Shown piece after piece: positions 1-6,437 of a stretch of DNA of 10,079 nucleotides; the stretch's first letter is position 1; every line of letters starts with the position of its first letter. Under the pieces are notes generated by a model. It was not told the DNA's origin, made no database searches, and was given only the letters and a program-made list of their open reading frames with translations. The stretch comes from an uncultured Gemmatimonadota bacterium. Lineage in GTDB: Bacteria > Gemmatimonadota > Gemmatimonadetes > Gemmatimonadales > GWC2-71-9. The stretch spans positions 1 through 10,079 of the forward strand of contig CAMLLJ010000099.1 of assembly GCA_946480845.1 (NCBI GenBank). Direction: 5' to 3'. Made by a program: the position numbers and the translations under genes.

Positions 1-26
1 GCGTAGTTCGAACCCCGGGTGAGCAG

Positions 27-49
27 ATCCCTCGCCTTCGGCTCGGGAT
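27..49 (-). repeat. Small hairpin repeat after the solute-binding protein gene
   Basis: Read on the minus strand, this is an imperfect palindrome: ATCCC, GA, GCC, a GAA loop, GGC, GA, GGGAT. The stems ATCCC/GGGAT and GCC/GGC are separated by a symmetric GA/GA internal loop that could form sheared G-A pairs. It lies 7 bp beyond the stop of the solute-binding protein gene. From memory, near-identical elements (ATCCTGAGCGAAGCGAAGGAT and variants) are scattered in intergenic DNA of many environmental bacteria. It may act as a transcript-end structure; there is no T tract. The palindrome is seen directly, while membership of that repeat class is recalled, not tested. Confidence 0.55.
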
Positions 50-56
50 GACCCCG

Positions 57-1661
57 CTACCGCCCTTCCCCCACCGTCCAGCTCCCCAGACTCCCCAGCC
101 ACGAATACCCGTCGATCGCCACGTTCCCCAGCCGGCGGCTCACGGCCGCGGTCTGGACCGGCGTGTACAGGAAGATCGCCGGGGCGTCGGCGTTCAGGGT
201 GTCGAGTGCGGCATGGTAGAGGGCGCGCGCCGTGGCGGTGTCGGCGGCGCGGCCTGCCGCGGCGAGGAGGGAGTCGAAGGCGGGGCTCGAGTACCGGCCA
301 TGATTGAGCACGCCGATTCCGCCCGTGCCCCACTGGTCCGCCAGGCCGCGCGGGCTCGGCTCGTCGAGATAGGCGCCGATGTAGGAATCGAACCGCCCCG
401 ACCCCAGCCGCTCCTGGAAGACCGGGAAGTCCACGGCCGTCACCGTCACTTCCGCCCCCACCTGCCGCCACATCTCCTGCATCGCCACGGCGAGCTGCCG
501 GCGGGACGGGCTGGTGGACGGCACCAGGATGTCGAAGGCGAGCCGCCGGCTTCCCTGCCGGCGCACGCCGTCGCCGCCGCGGCGCCAGCCTGCCGCATCG
601 AGCTCCCGGCCCGCCGCCGCGGTGTCGTACGGCAATGACGTAATACCGTCGTCGCCGATCCAGAGCAGGTCCGACATCGGCCCCGCCGGCGCCTTCGCCG
701 AGGGGCCGAACGCGTTGTGCGCGAGTGCGTCACGATCGACCGCGCTCGCGAGCGCCCGCCGCACCCGCCGGTCCCCGAGCACGGGGTGCGGGCGCCGGGC
801 ATCGGCGAGCCGGAAGCCGAGGAAGCCGTAGACGGCAGCGGGATAGTCGAAGGTCGTGAACGCGGAGTCGGCCGCGACACGCTCGACGCGGTTGGGCGCG
901 CCGAGGGTCTCGATCAGGTCGGCTTCGTGGGAGAGCAGGAGGTTGAGCGCGGCATCGGGATCGCCGGTGAAGCGCCAGACGACGCCGGTGATCTCGGGCC
1001 GGTCGGCCTCCGGGCGCGCGGTGTCGGCTTCGACCGAGAGAAATTCGCCGCGGCGCCATGCGGCCAGCCGCCAGGCGCCGCTGCCCACCAGCCGCGCGAT
1101 CGCGGTGTCCGCCGCCCAGGCCTCCCGGGGAATGGCGCTCCAGACGTGGCGGGGAATCACCCGCACGTGGCTGGTGGCGTCGAAGAGCTGCTCCGGCGAT
1201 GCCGCGGCGAAGCGCACTACCACGGTCATCGAATCTTCGGCTTCCGCCGTGACGCGCCCGTCGAGGTACGGCCGCGCCAGCGCGTCCACCACGGAGTCGC
1301 TGAACGCCTCGAACGAGAAGACCACGTCGGCGGCCGTGACCGGCCGGCCGTCGTGCCAGCGCGCGCCGGGCCGGAGCCGGAACCGGAGCGCAAGCGAGTC
1401 GATCCGCTCCCAGCTCGCTGCCAGGCGCGGCTGGAACGCGGCGGTGTCGATCGGCGCCGCGCCGGGCGCCAGGTCGGCGAGCCGCTCGTAGACCAGGTCT
1501 CCGATGTCGCGCGCCACCGACTCGTAGGCGAGCGGCGGCAGCACGGAGGACGGCTCGCCCACGGCGGCGATCACGATGGTGCGGTCCGGCTTCGACGCAT
1601 CGCCGGCACAGCCCTGAACCATCGCCGCGGCGAGTGCGACCGCCGCGAGCCTACGCCTCAC
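57..1661 (-). CDS. ABC transporter solute-binding lipoprotein, family 5 (peptide/nickel type)
   Basis: 534 aa. It is probably the substrate-capture subunit of an oligopeptide-type ABC importer, tethered outside the inner membrane. The N-terminus is a lipoprotein signal: MRRR, a hydrophobic stretch, then VQGC with Cys18 as the lipidation site. The body has the family-5 order: an early segment ending LVYERLADL, then PRLAASWE, then FRLRPGARWHDGRPVTAADVVFSF (around residues 95-120), and later DRRVRRALASAVDRDALA. The C-terminal half resembles SBP_bac_5 proteins, and the length is typical. The start is GTG at 1661: GGAGG lies 6 nt upstream, and the start overlaps the preceding TPR gene by 11 bp, which suggests coupled translation. 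No permease or ATPase gene is visible in the window, so it is either an orphan binding protein or supplied with partners from elsewhere. The actual substrate cannot be told. Confidence 0.88.
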   Translation of the reverse strand: MRRRLAAVALAAAMVQGCAGDASKPDRTIVIAAVGEPSSVLPPLAYESVARDIGDLVYERLADLAPGAAPIDTAAFQPRLAASWERIDSLALRFRLRPGARWHDGRPVTAADVVFSFEAFSDSVVDALARPYLDGRVTAEAEDSMTVVVRFAAASPEQLFDATSHVRVIPRHVWSAIPREAWAADTAIARLVGSGAWRLAAWRRGEFLSVEADTARPEADRPEITGVVWRFTGDPDAALNLLLSHEADLIETLGAPNRVERVAADSAFTTFDYPAAVYGFLGFRLADARRPHPVLGDRRVRRALASAVDRDALAHNAFGPSAKAPAGPMSDLLWIGDDGITSLPYDTAAAGRELDAAGWRRGGDGVRRQGSRRLAFDILVPSTSPSRRQLAVAMQEMWRQVGAEVTVTAVDFPVFQERLGSGRFDSYIGAYLDEPSPRGLADQWGTGGIGVLNHGRYSSPAFDSLLAAAGRAADTATARALYHAALDTLNADAPAIFLYTPVQTAAVSRRLGNVAIDGYSWLGSLGSWTVGEGR

Positions 1662-2565
1662 TCAATGCCTCCAGCTCCCGTTCCGCCGCGGCAGCGCTGA
1701 GCCCGGCGCCCGTCACCCGGGCCATCTCCACGGCCGTCCGCAGCGAGGCGAGTGCCAGCGCGCGCTGCCCCTCGACCTTCCGGATGCGCCCGATCACCCG
1801 GTAAGCGTCGGCAAGGTGCAGGTTGGCGCCGAGCTCGCTGAAGATGCCGAGCGCGGCTTCGGCGCTCGCCAGCGCCCGGCCGGTCTCCCGCTCGCCCAGG
1901 TACACCTCCGCCAGGTTCAGCCGGCAGAGCCCGGTCAGCCGCGGGTCGCCCGCCGAGTCGGCGAGCTTGAGGCCGAGCATGAGGTTCCGCTCCGCCTCGT
2001 CCCACTCGCCACGATCCGAGTGGACGATGCCGAGATTGTGGTGGGCCATCGCCCGGCCGCGGACGTCACCGGCCTGCACGAAGGACTCGATCGCCTGGTG
2101 GTAGTGCGCTGCGGCGCCGGCGCTGTCCCCGCGCTCGGTCGCGATGATGCCGAGGTTCTGCTGGATGCGCGCGCTCAGCTCCGGCGCCCCGCCCGACAGC
2201 GCGAGCGCGCGGGCGTAGCGCTTGAACGCCTCGTCGAGGCGGCCGGCGTCGAGGTCGAACCCCGCCAGGGTGCAGAGCGCCTCGGCGGAGAGCACCTCGT
2301 CGCCCGCTTCGCGCGCGATGCGAAGGCTCTGCTCGCCCAGGTCGCGCGCCCGCGCCGGCTCGCCGCGGATATGGTGGGCGATGGCCATCCGGCGGAAGAC
2401 CCCGGTGAGCGTCGCGAAGTCCCCGTCGCGCTGCGCCTCGGCGGCGATGACCAGGTAGATGCGGATCGCGTCGGCCATGCTGCCGGCGCGCTCCTGGGCG
2501 TAGGCCATTTCCAGCAGACCCCGCGTCCGCTCGGTGGTGACGGGCGCCATGCGGACGACGCTCAC
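1651..2565 (-). CDS. TPR-repeat protein, stand-alone paralogue of the TPR/HD-GYP protein
   Basis: 304 aa from the GTG at 2565. It is a soluble helical-repeat scaffold with no signal peptide, and about six TPR units can be read by eye (for example AEALCTLAGFDLDAGRLDEA, QQNLGIIATERGDSAGA, MAHHNLGIVHSDRGEWDEA, LCRLNLAEVYLGERETGRA). It aligns almost without gaps to the N-terminal two-thirds of the next gene upstream: AESLNTLAGFDL there matches AEALCTLAGFDL here, and AYHNLGMVHSDR matches AHHNLGIVHSDR. It ends where the other continues into its HD-GYP domain. The start choice rests on the GTGA overlap with the upstream stop and a GGAG 11 nt before the GTG. An ATG at 2550 is the alternative and has no visible ribosome site. 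It probably binds partner proteins, perhaps the same ones as its longer neighbour; the ligand is unknown. Confidence 0.85.
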   Translation of the reverse strand: MSVVRMAPVTTERTRGLLEMAYAQERAGSMADAIRIYLVIAAEAQRDGDFATLTGVFRRMAIAHHIRGEPARARDLGEQSLRIAREAGDEVLSAEALCTLAGFDLDAGRLDEAFKRYARALALSGGAPELSARIQQNLGIIATERGDSAGAAAHYHQAIESFVQAGDVRGRAMAHHNLGIVHSDRGEWDEAERNLMLGLKLADSAGDPRLTGLCRLNLAEVYLGERETGRALASAEAALGIFSELGANLHLADAYRVIGRIRKVEGQRALALASLRTAVEMARVTGAGLSAAAAERELEALSEA

Positions 2566-4172
2566 GGCGCGGCCGGCTCCCCGAGCGCGCGGAGGAACGC
2601 CTCGAAGACATCGGGCCGCCACCAGTGCCTGGTTTCGCCCATCCGGGACAGCGCCTCCGCCGTGGTCATGGCCGGCCGGTAGCTCCGGGTCGTGGTGAGC
2701 GCGTCGTACACGTCCACGATGCAGATGATCTGGGCCCCGAGCGGGATCTCGTCGCCCTTGAGGCGGTCGGGGTACCCGGTGCCGTCGAATCGCTCGTGGT
2801 GCGAACGGATGATCGGCTTCAGGTCCCACGGGAATTCGACCGTCGCCAGCAGCTCGATGCCCCACTCCGGATGCTTCTGGATGACGGCGAACTCCTCGTC
2901 CGTCAGCCGCCCCGGCTTGTTGAGGATCTCGTGGGGGACCTTCACCTTGCCCAGGTCATGAAGGTACGCGCCCAGGCGGATGGTGGTAAGCTGGCCCGGC
3001 TCGAGCCCCAGCTCGCGGCCCACGGCGACGCCATACTCCGCCACCCGCTCGCAGTGGCCGTAGGTGTAGCTGTCGGCCGATTCGATCGACTGGCCCCAGT
3101 CCCGGACCACCAGGAGGAAGGTGTCCTCCAGCCGCTGCATCTTGCCGGCGACGTCCACCAGGTCGAGCCGGGCGTCGAGCCGGAGGAAGAGGCGGTGCGC
3201 GGTGTTGAGGCAGCGGAGCGCGTCCTGGTTGCGGCCGGTGGCCTGGTACAGCAGCGCGAGCTCGCGCGACGTCTCCGCCTCGCTCAGCACCGAGCCGGTG
3301 CTCACGGCGAGGTCGATCGCCGCCCGGAGGCGCGCCTCGGCCAGCGCCGGGCGTCCGGTCTCGCGGAAGACGCGGCCGATCACCCGGTAGGCGTCCGCCT
3401 TGTCGAAGCTCGCGCCCAGCTCGTTGAAGACGGCCAGCGCCGCTTCGGCGCTCTCCCGGGCGCGGTCGTAGTGCTGCTGCCCGAGGTGCACTTCCGCATG
3501 GTTCAGGCGGCAGAGCCCGGCGAGGCGGACATCGCCGAGCGCGGTCGCGAGCTCGAGACTCCGCCGGAAGAACCGGTCGGCCTCGGACCACTGTGACCGG
3601 TCGGAATGCACCATGCCGAGGTTGTGGTAGGCAAGTGCCCGGCCGCGCTCATCGCCGAGCAGCTCGAAGGCCTCGAGCGACCGGGTGTAGTGCGCTTCGG
3701 CTTCGGCGTGGTCGCCGCGGACGTTGGCCAGGATGCCGAGGTTCTGCTCGACGCGGCCGCGCAGTTCGGGGCGGTCGCCCCCGAGCACCAGCGCGCGCAG
3801 GAAGCGCTGGCGGGCCGAGTCGATGCGCCCCGTCTCCAGGTCGAAGCCGGCCAGGGTGTTCAGGGACTCCGCGGCGAGGCCGTCGTCGCCGATCTCGGTG
3901 GCGATGCCGAGGCTCCGCTCGCAGAGCTCGCGCGAGCGCGGGCCCTCGCTCCGGTGATGCAGCACCACGGCCATGCGGCGGAGCGCCTCGGAGAGCGCGG
4001 CACGGTCGTCGCCTGCCGCCGCCTCCTCGGCGACGAGCTGGTAGAGCCGGAGCGCCTCGTCGCCCGCGCCGTTGCGCTCGTGCGCGACCGCCGAGTCGAG
4101 CAACGCGCGCGCGCGGCCGCCTCCGGGATGCGGAGACGGCCGCGCGGGTGAGGGCCGGGACGCCGGGAGCAA
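2562..4172 (-). CDS. TPR-repeat protein with C-terminal HD-GYP phosphodiesterase domain
   Basis: 536 aa from a TTG at 4172. Residues about 25-332 are TPR-like helical repeats, and about 335-366 is a helical linker. About 370-510 is an HD-GYP domain, the family that hydrolyses cyclic di-GMP. The key residues look intact: YGH with His373, HDLGK at 405-409, KHPEWG with His434, HHERFDGTGYP at 458-468, and VDVYDALT with Asp487. There is no signal peptide or membrane segment, so it should be cytoplasmic, with the TPR part acting as sensor or docking platform. It sits 3 bp after the ZU5-like lipoprotein gene and overlaps the next gene by 4 bp. The start is uncertain: no clear ribosome site precedes 4172, and another TTG at 4103 begins LLDSAVAHERN, close to where the paralogue starts to align. 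The region between is Pro/Arg/Gly-rich and contains a CG dinucleotide tract. Confidence 0.9.
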   Translation of the reverse strand: MLPASRPSPARPSPHPGGGRARALLDSAVAHERNGAGDEALRLYQLVAEEAAAGDDRAALSEALRRMAVVLHHRSEGPRSRELCERSLGIATEIGDDGLAAESLNTLAGFDLETGRIDSARQRFLRALVLGGDRPELRGRVEQNLGILANVRGDHAEAEAHYTRSLEAFELLGDERGRALAYHNLGMVHSDRSQWSEADRFFRRSLELATALGDVRLAGLCRLNHAEVHLGQQHYDRARESAEAALAVFNELGASFDKADAYRVIGRVFRETGRPALAEARLRAAIDLAVSTGSVLSEAETSRELALLYQATGRNQDALRCLNTAHRLFLRLDARLDLVDVAGKMQRLEDTFLLVVRDWGQSIESADSYTYGHCERVAEYGVAVGRELGLEPGQLTTIRLGAYLHDLGKVKVPHEILNKPGRLTDEEFAVIQKHPEWGIELLATVEFPWDLKPIIRSHHERFDGTGYPDRLKGDEIPLGAQIICIVDVYDALTTTRSYRPAMTTAEALSRMGETRHWWRPDVFEAFLRALGEPAAP

Positions 4173-4175
4173 GAC

Positions 4176-4757
4176 CTAGTACGCCACCGCGTAGCGCGAG
4201 AAGTGGTCGACGGTGCCCGACACGGTGCGCTTGCTCTGCACGTCGCGCGACCGGAGCAGCTCGAGGATCCTGAGGCCCTCGTCGGTGTAGGCGACGCGCT
4301 TGGGCAGCGGGAGGTCGAGGCAGTTCTCGTAGCTCAGCGTGAGCTCGGTCGGCCGCTCGAAGTGCAGGCCTTCGGGCGAGAAGCGCACCGAGTTGCTGGT
4401 GCCGGGCATCTGCTCGGCGGTGATGGTCACGTTCCGCTTGAGTGCACCCCGCGGGATGACGAGGCGGTGCCGGCCCACGGTGATGGTGCCGCCGTCGGCG
4501 CCGATGGTCTTCGTCGTCTTCCGATAGGGAAGCGACGAGCAGGTGAGCAGCGAGACCGTCGAGGTGACCGCGTTGGTGACCGTGCCGAGCGTGCCGCCGA
4601 GCAGGCCCCCCAGCAGGAGCGCGGGCGACTCGACCGTGTCGGCCGGCTGCTCCACGGCCACCGACTCGGTGGACGGGCCGGTGAAGTCGCTGGCGCACCC
4701 GGTACCGGCAACGAGCCCGGCGAAGAGGAGCAGCGAGGCGAAACGCGTGCGGTTCAT
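4176..4757 (-). CDS. ZU5-like lipoprotein, first gene of the minus-strand operon
   Basis: 193 aa. The N-terminus MNRTR plus a hydrophobic run to GTGC (Cys21) reads as a lipoprotein signal, though the -3 position is not ideal. A Gly/Leu-rich hydrophobic patch follows at about 47-60. Residues about 84-146 resemble a ZU5 domain: IGADGGTITVGRHRLVIPRGAL, then VTITAEQM, then VRFSPEGLHFERPTELTLSY. The tail ends HFSRYAVAY, nearly the same as the end of the lipoprotein at 7780-8400. It is probably exported and envelope-anchored; ZU5 domains are usually protein-interaction or assembly modules, but its partner is unknown. ATG at 4757 has GGAG 7 nt upstream. The sigma-54 promoter match at 4812-4827 would start transcription about 45 nt before this ATG. 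The TPR/HD-GYP gene follows after 3 bp, so an envelope protein and a c-di-GMP enzyme appear co-expressed. Confidence 0.82.
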   Translation of the reverse strand: MNRTRFASLLLFAGLVAGTGCASDFTGPSTESVAVEQPADTVESPALLLGGLLGGTLGTVTNAVTSTVSLLTCSSLPYRKTTKTIGADGGTITVGRHRLVIPRGALKRNVTITAEQMPGTSNSVRFSPEGLHFERPTELTLSYENCLDLPLPKRVAYTDEGLRILELLRSRDVQSKRTVSGTVDHFSRYAVAY

Positions 4758-4811
4758 GTGCGGGCTCCGATGCGGGTGCAGGACGAGCGATGGTACCGCG
4801 ATCTCCTCGAG

Positions 4812-4827
4812 GGCAACTGGCGTGCCG
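4812..4827 (-). promoter_or_regulatory. Sigma-54 (-24/-12) promoter for the lipoprotein/TPR/HD-GYP operon
   Basis: On the minus strand the sequence reads CGGCACGCCAGTTGCC. The sigma-54 consensus is TGGCACG-N4-TTGC, so only the first base differs over the conserved positions. The GG (4826-4825) and GC (4814-4813) dinucleotides are exactly 10 nt apart, as required. Transcription would start near 4801, leaving a leader of about 45 nt before the ATG at 4757, which has a GGAG ribosome site. A gene for a GAFTGA-bearing sigma-54 activator lies in the same window at 6438-7754. This is by far the better of the two -24/-12 matches found here. Confidence 0.75.
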
Positions 4828-4838
4828 GGAGTGGCTAT

Positions 4839-4861
4839 CGCTGTCTCAATACACGACAGCG
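4839..4861. promoter_or_regulatory. Perfect inverted repeat, candidate activator binding site
   Basis: CGCTGTC-N9-GACAGCG is a perfect 7-bp inverted repeat with an A/T-rich spacer, in a locally AT-richer patch of an otherwise GC-rich window. It lies 13 to 35 bp upstream of the -24 element of the minus-strand sigma-54 promoter. Activators of this class bind dimeric palindromes, so it is a candidate operator or enhancer. It is closer to the promoter than usual enhancers (commonly about 80-150 bp upstream), so it could instead be a repressor site. I did not find a second copy near the other promoter. Confidence 0.4.
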
Positions 4862-4931
4862 CATCCTGCCATGGCTGGCAAGATTCTGGTATTACGGAAT
4901 ATACGAGATGAACAGGGAAGCCGGACCTGTA

Positions 4932-4953
4932 ATGATGCTAGACGTCATGATGC
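4932..4953. repeat. Short direct repeat ATGATGC-N8-ATGATGC
   Basis: Two identical 7-bp copies of ATGATGC start 15 bp apart, with GACGTC between them. They lie about 105-127 bp upstream of the -24 element of the minus-strand sigma-54 promoter, a usual distance for enhancer sites. The 15-bp period does not put both copies on the same helical face, and a 7-bp repeat can occur by chance, so this is only a weak candidate regulatory site. Confidence 0.25.
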
Positions 4954-5028
4954 AGATCACCCACCCATTCGCCCACCCATCCACGTTGCGCCGGCACCGC
5001 GCTGCGGGACCCGGGCGACGGTGCGACG

Positions 5029-5052
5029 CCTCAGGCGCCGCGCCGCCTGAGG
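5029..5052 (-). terminator. Perfect stem-loop at the end of the DUF2784-type gene
   Basis: A perfect 9-bp inverted repeat (CCTCAGGCG / CGCCTGAGG) with a 6-nt loop covers the last codons and the TGA stop (5031-5033) of the small membrane protein gene. In RNA it would be a very stable hairpin. It lacks a following T tract, so it would be a non-canonical terminator or a 3'-end stabiliser. It may insulate this gene from the sigma-54-driven operon downstream in the same direction. Confidence 0.45.
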
Positions 5053-5396
5053 ACCCGCCAGTAGACGAAGAGGTTGAGCAGGACGACGACGAGGCCGAGG
5101 ACCAGCTGGATGTTGCGGGTGAGTGCCTGCGGATAGAGGACGGGCAGGATGTAGTGCTCGACGAATCCTCCCTCGTAGCCGCCCAGGTTGCCCTCGCGGC
5201 GGAGCCACTTCTCCAAGGGCGTCAGCGGGCAGGTCCAGCCGGCGAACTCGATCAGCGCGCCCCAGATGGCGGCAGGCAGGTGCAGCCAGATTACGCGGGG
5301 CCACCGCAGGGCCAGCAGCCCGCCGAAGAGCACGAACAGCACGAACCCGAAGTGCAGGACGACGACGGCGTCCGCTAGAAGTCCATGGAGGCTCAT
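5031..5396 (-). CDS. DUF2784-type small integral membrane protein
   Basis: 121 aa, starting at the ATG at 5396, with a G-rich stretch (six G) about 7 nt upstream as the likely ribosome site. Three hydrophobic segments can be read: about 9-29, 36-54 and 95-113. The pattern matches the DUF2784 family as I remember it: an early LHFGFVLFVLFGG, then WLHLPAAIWG, then GWTCPLTPLEKWLR, then GYEGGFVEHY and LPVLYP, ending in a basic tail WRVLRRRGA. The conserved Cys-Pro-Leu-Thr-Pro-Leu-Glu and the His/Tyr-rich GGF..HY segment are present. The biochemical function of the family is unknown. It is divergent from the lipoprotein gene at 5610 and upstream of, but in the same direction as, the sigma-54-driven operon. 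It looks like an independent gene and not part of either module. Confidence 0.82.
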   Translation of the reverse strand: MSLHGLLADAVVVLHFGFVLFVLFGGLLALRWPRVIWLHLPAAIWGALIEFAGWTCPLTPLEKWLRREGNLGGYEGGFVEHYILPVLYPQALTRNIQLVLGLVVVLLNLFVYWRVLRRRGA

Positions 5397-5437
5397 TGCC
5401 GGCCCCCCGCTTCCCCTGTTCGATGAGCAGCCATGAA

Positions 5438-5454
5438 TGTATCGTTTCGATGCA
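5438..5454. promoter_or_regulatory. Near-perfect inverted repeat upstream of the plus-strand sigma-54 site
   Basis: TGTATCG-TTT-CGATGCA is an inverted repeat with one mismatched pair in seven. It lies about 97-113 bp upstream of the -24 element at 5551, a normal enhancer distance, in the divergent region between the DUF2784-type gene and the plus-strand lipoprotein gene. It could equally serve the minus-strand gene. Without a second copy it is only a candidate. Confidence 0.3.
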
Positions 5455-5474
5455 GGTGGAACGCAGCAATACAT

Positions 5475-5493
5475 GCCCGGTCGGGCGCCGGGC
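5475..5493. promoter_or_regulatory. GC-rich inverted repeat upstream of the plus-strand sigma-54 site
   Basis: GCCCGG-N7-CCGGGC is a perfect 6-bp inverted repeat centred about 67 bp upstream of the -24 element. Its position would suit an activator site, but GC palindromes of this size are frequent in such GC-rich DNA. Confidence 0.22.
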
Positions 5494-5549
5494 CCCAAGT
5501 GGGAAACTCAACCGCAGACGGCACAACAGGTTACGGCTTCCGGCGCCGA

Positions 5550-5565
5550 CGGCATCCGCATTGCC
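5550..5565 (+). promoter_or_regulatory. Sigma-54 (-24/-12) promoter for the plus-strand lipoprotein gene
   Basis: The sequence CGGCATCCGCATTGCC has GG (5551-5552) and GC (5563-5564) exactly 10 nt apart and fits TGGCACG-N4-TTGC except at the first base and the C and G of the CACG part. It resembles the minus-strand site: 15 of 22 positions agree when the two are aligned, including TTGCC and a following TCG. A start near 5576 would give a leader of about 34 nt, with AGGAG at 5599-5603 before the ATG at 5610. Confidence 0.6.
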
Positions 5566-5609
5566 TTCGTGAGTGGCGTCCCCATCGCCGCCTCAACAGG
5601 AGCAATGCA

Positions 5610-6386
5610 ATGAGCACTCGCTATCGCACTCTCGTCATGCCGCTCGCCGTCCTTGCCGCTGCCTGCTCGACCGGTGTCGAGGCCAACGTCGACGGCGCGG
5701 TGAACCTCGGGTTTGCCGGCCTCAACTCGACCGCGGCCTCCGCCGCCGCACCACAGCGCATCGAGCTCGGCAGTGACGTCATCGTGCTCGAAAAGGTCGA
5801 ACTGGTCCTCCGCGAGATCGAGCTCAAGGGCAGCGACGACATCTGCGCCGACGACCGGACGCCGGCCGACACGGCCGGCACCGATGACTGCAATGAAGTC
5901 GAGCTCGGCCCGATGATCATCGACCTTCCACTCAACGGCAGCGTCGAGCACACCATCACGGCCCAGGTCGCCGAGGGCGTGTACGACGAGATCGAGTTCG
6001 AGGTGCGCAAGCCCGAGGACGACACGCCGGCCGACCTCGACTTCATTCGGGCCAATCCCCAGTTCGAGGATATCAGCATCCGGGTCACGGGAACATGGAA
6101 CGGCGAGCCCTTCACCTACGTCTCGCGCAGCGGGTTCGAGCAGGAAGTCGAGCTGTCCACACCGCTCGTCCTCGGCGCGGGCAGTGTGGACCTGACGCTG
6201 TCCGTGGACCTGGGCCGGTGGTTCGCCAACGCCGGAGCGACCGGACTCGTCGATCCCCGGCTCGCGCTCGACGGGCTCGCCTTCGAGTCGCTCGTGGAGA
6301 GCAACATCCACGCGTCGTTCGAGGCGTTCGAGGACGAGGATCGGGACGGGCATGACGATCATGGCGGCAGTTCCAGCGACGACTGA
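5610..6386 (+). CDS. Lipoprotein with DUF4382-like domain and acidic calcium-binding-like tail
   Basis: 258 aa. The ATG at 5610 is chosen over an in-frame ATG at 5433 because AGGAG precedes it by 6-7 nt, a signal peptide begins there, and the sigma-54 promoter match lies between the two starts. The signal runs MSTRYRTLVMPLAVLAAAC, with Cys19 as the probable lipidation site. The body looks beta-rich: residues about 50-72 (ELGSDVIVLEKVELVLREIEL), 100-135 (IIDLPLNGS, then VAEGVYDEIEFEVRKPEDD) and 150-200. This pattern resembles DUF4382-type domains but is not a confident match. Two cysteines (79 and 94) flank an Asp-rich loop and may pair. The C-terminus EDEDRDGHDDHGG fits a DxDxDGxxD calcium-binding loop with extra His. 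It is likely an outer-membrane or surface lipoprotein of unknown role. A strong hairpin separates it from the activator gene, which starts 51 bp further on. Confidence 0.8.
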   Translation: MSTRYRTLVMPLAVLAAACSTGVEANVDGAVNLGFAGLNSTAASAAAPQRIELGSDVIVLEKVELVLREIELKGSDDICADDRTPADTAGTDDCNEVELGPMIIDLPLNGSVEHTITAQVAEGVYDEIEFEVRKPEDDTPADLDFIRANPQFEDISIRVTGTWNGEPFTYVSRSGFEQEVELSTPLVLGAGSVDLTLSVDLGRWFANAGATGLVDPRLALDGLAFESLVESNIHASFEAFEDEDRDGHDDHGGSSSDD

Positions 6387-6403
6387 ACCTGCGGCGGCCA
6401 ACC

Positions 6404-6435
6404 GCCAGGGGCGCGCCTGACCGCGCACCCCTGGC
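6404..6435 (+). promoter_or_regulatory. Strong hairpin covering the approach to the activator start codon
   Basis: GCCAGGGG (6404-6411) pairs with CCCCTGGC (6428-6435). After one C/A mismatch, GCGC (6413-6416) pairs with GCGC (6423-6426), giving 12 base pairs around a 6-nt loop. A smaller hairpin, GGCGG-CCAA-CCGCC at 6393-6406, shares three bases with it, so the two are mutually exclusive. There is no T tract. The hairpin ends 2 nt before the GTG used for the activator gene, so it could limit its translation or attenuate read-through from the lipoprotein gene. Confidence 0.5.
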
Positions 6436-6437
6436 CG

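Noticed and set aside
6..13. GTTCGAAC as a tRNA T-loop
   Set aside because: No T-stem pairing or cloverleaf can be formed around it on either strand.
2566..2865. Longer N-terminus for the stand-alone TPR protein
   Set aside because: It reads the HD-GYP coding region out of frame; the extra 100 residues are Arg/Gly/Pro-rich and the paralogue has no counterpart.
1816..4151. Several plus-strand frames across the TPR genes (e.g. 1816-2682 and 2625-3596)
   Set aside because: They are shadows opposite well-supported TPR/HD-GYP genes, with no recognisable domains or ribosome sites.
4872..4887. TGGCAAG-N4-TGGTA as a plus-strand sigma-54 promoter
   Set aside because: The -12 element lacks the essential GC and no plus-strand gene starts downstream at a sensible distance.
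5433..5609. Earlier ATG for the plus-strand lipoprotein
   Set aside because: It would put 59 basic, low-quality residues before a clear signal peptide, and it ignores the AGGAG and sigma-54 site that lie before 5610.
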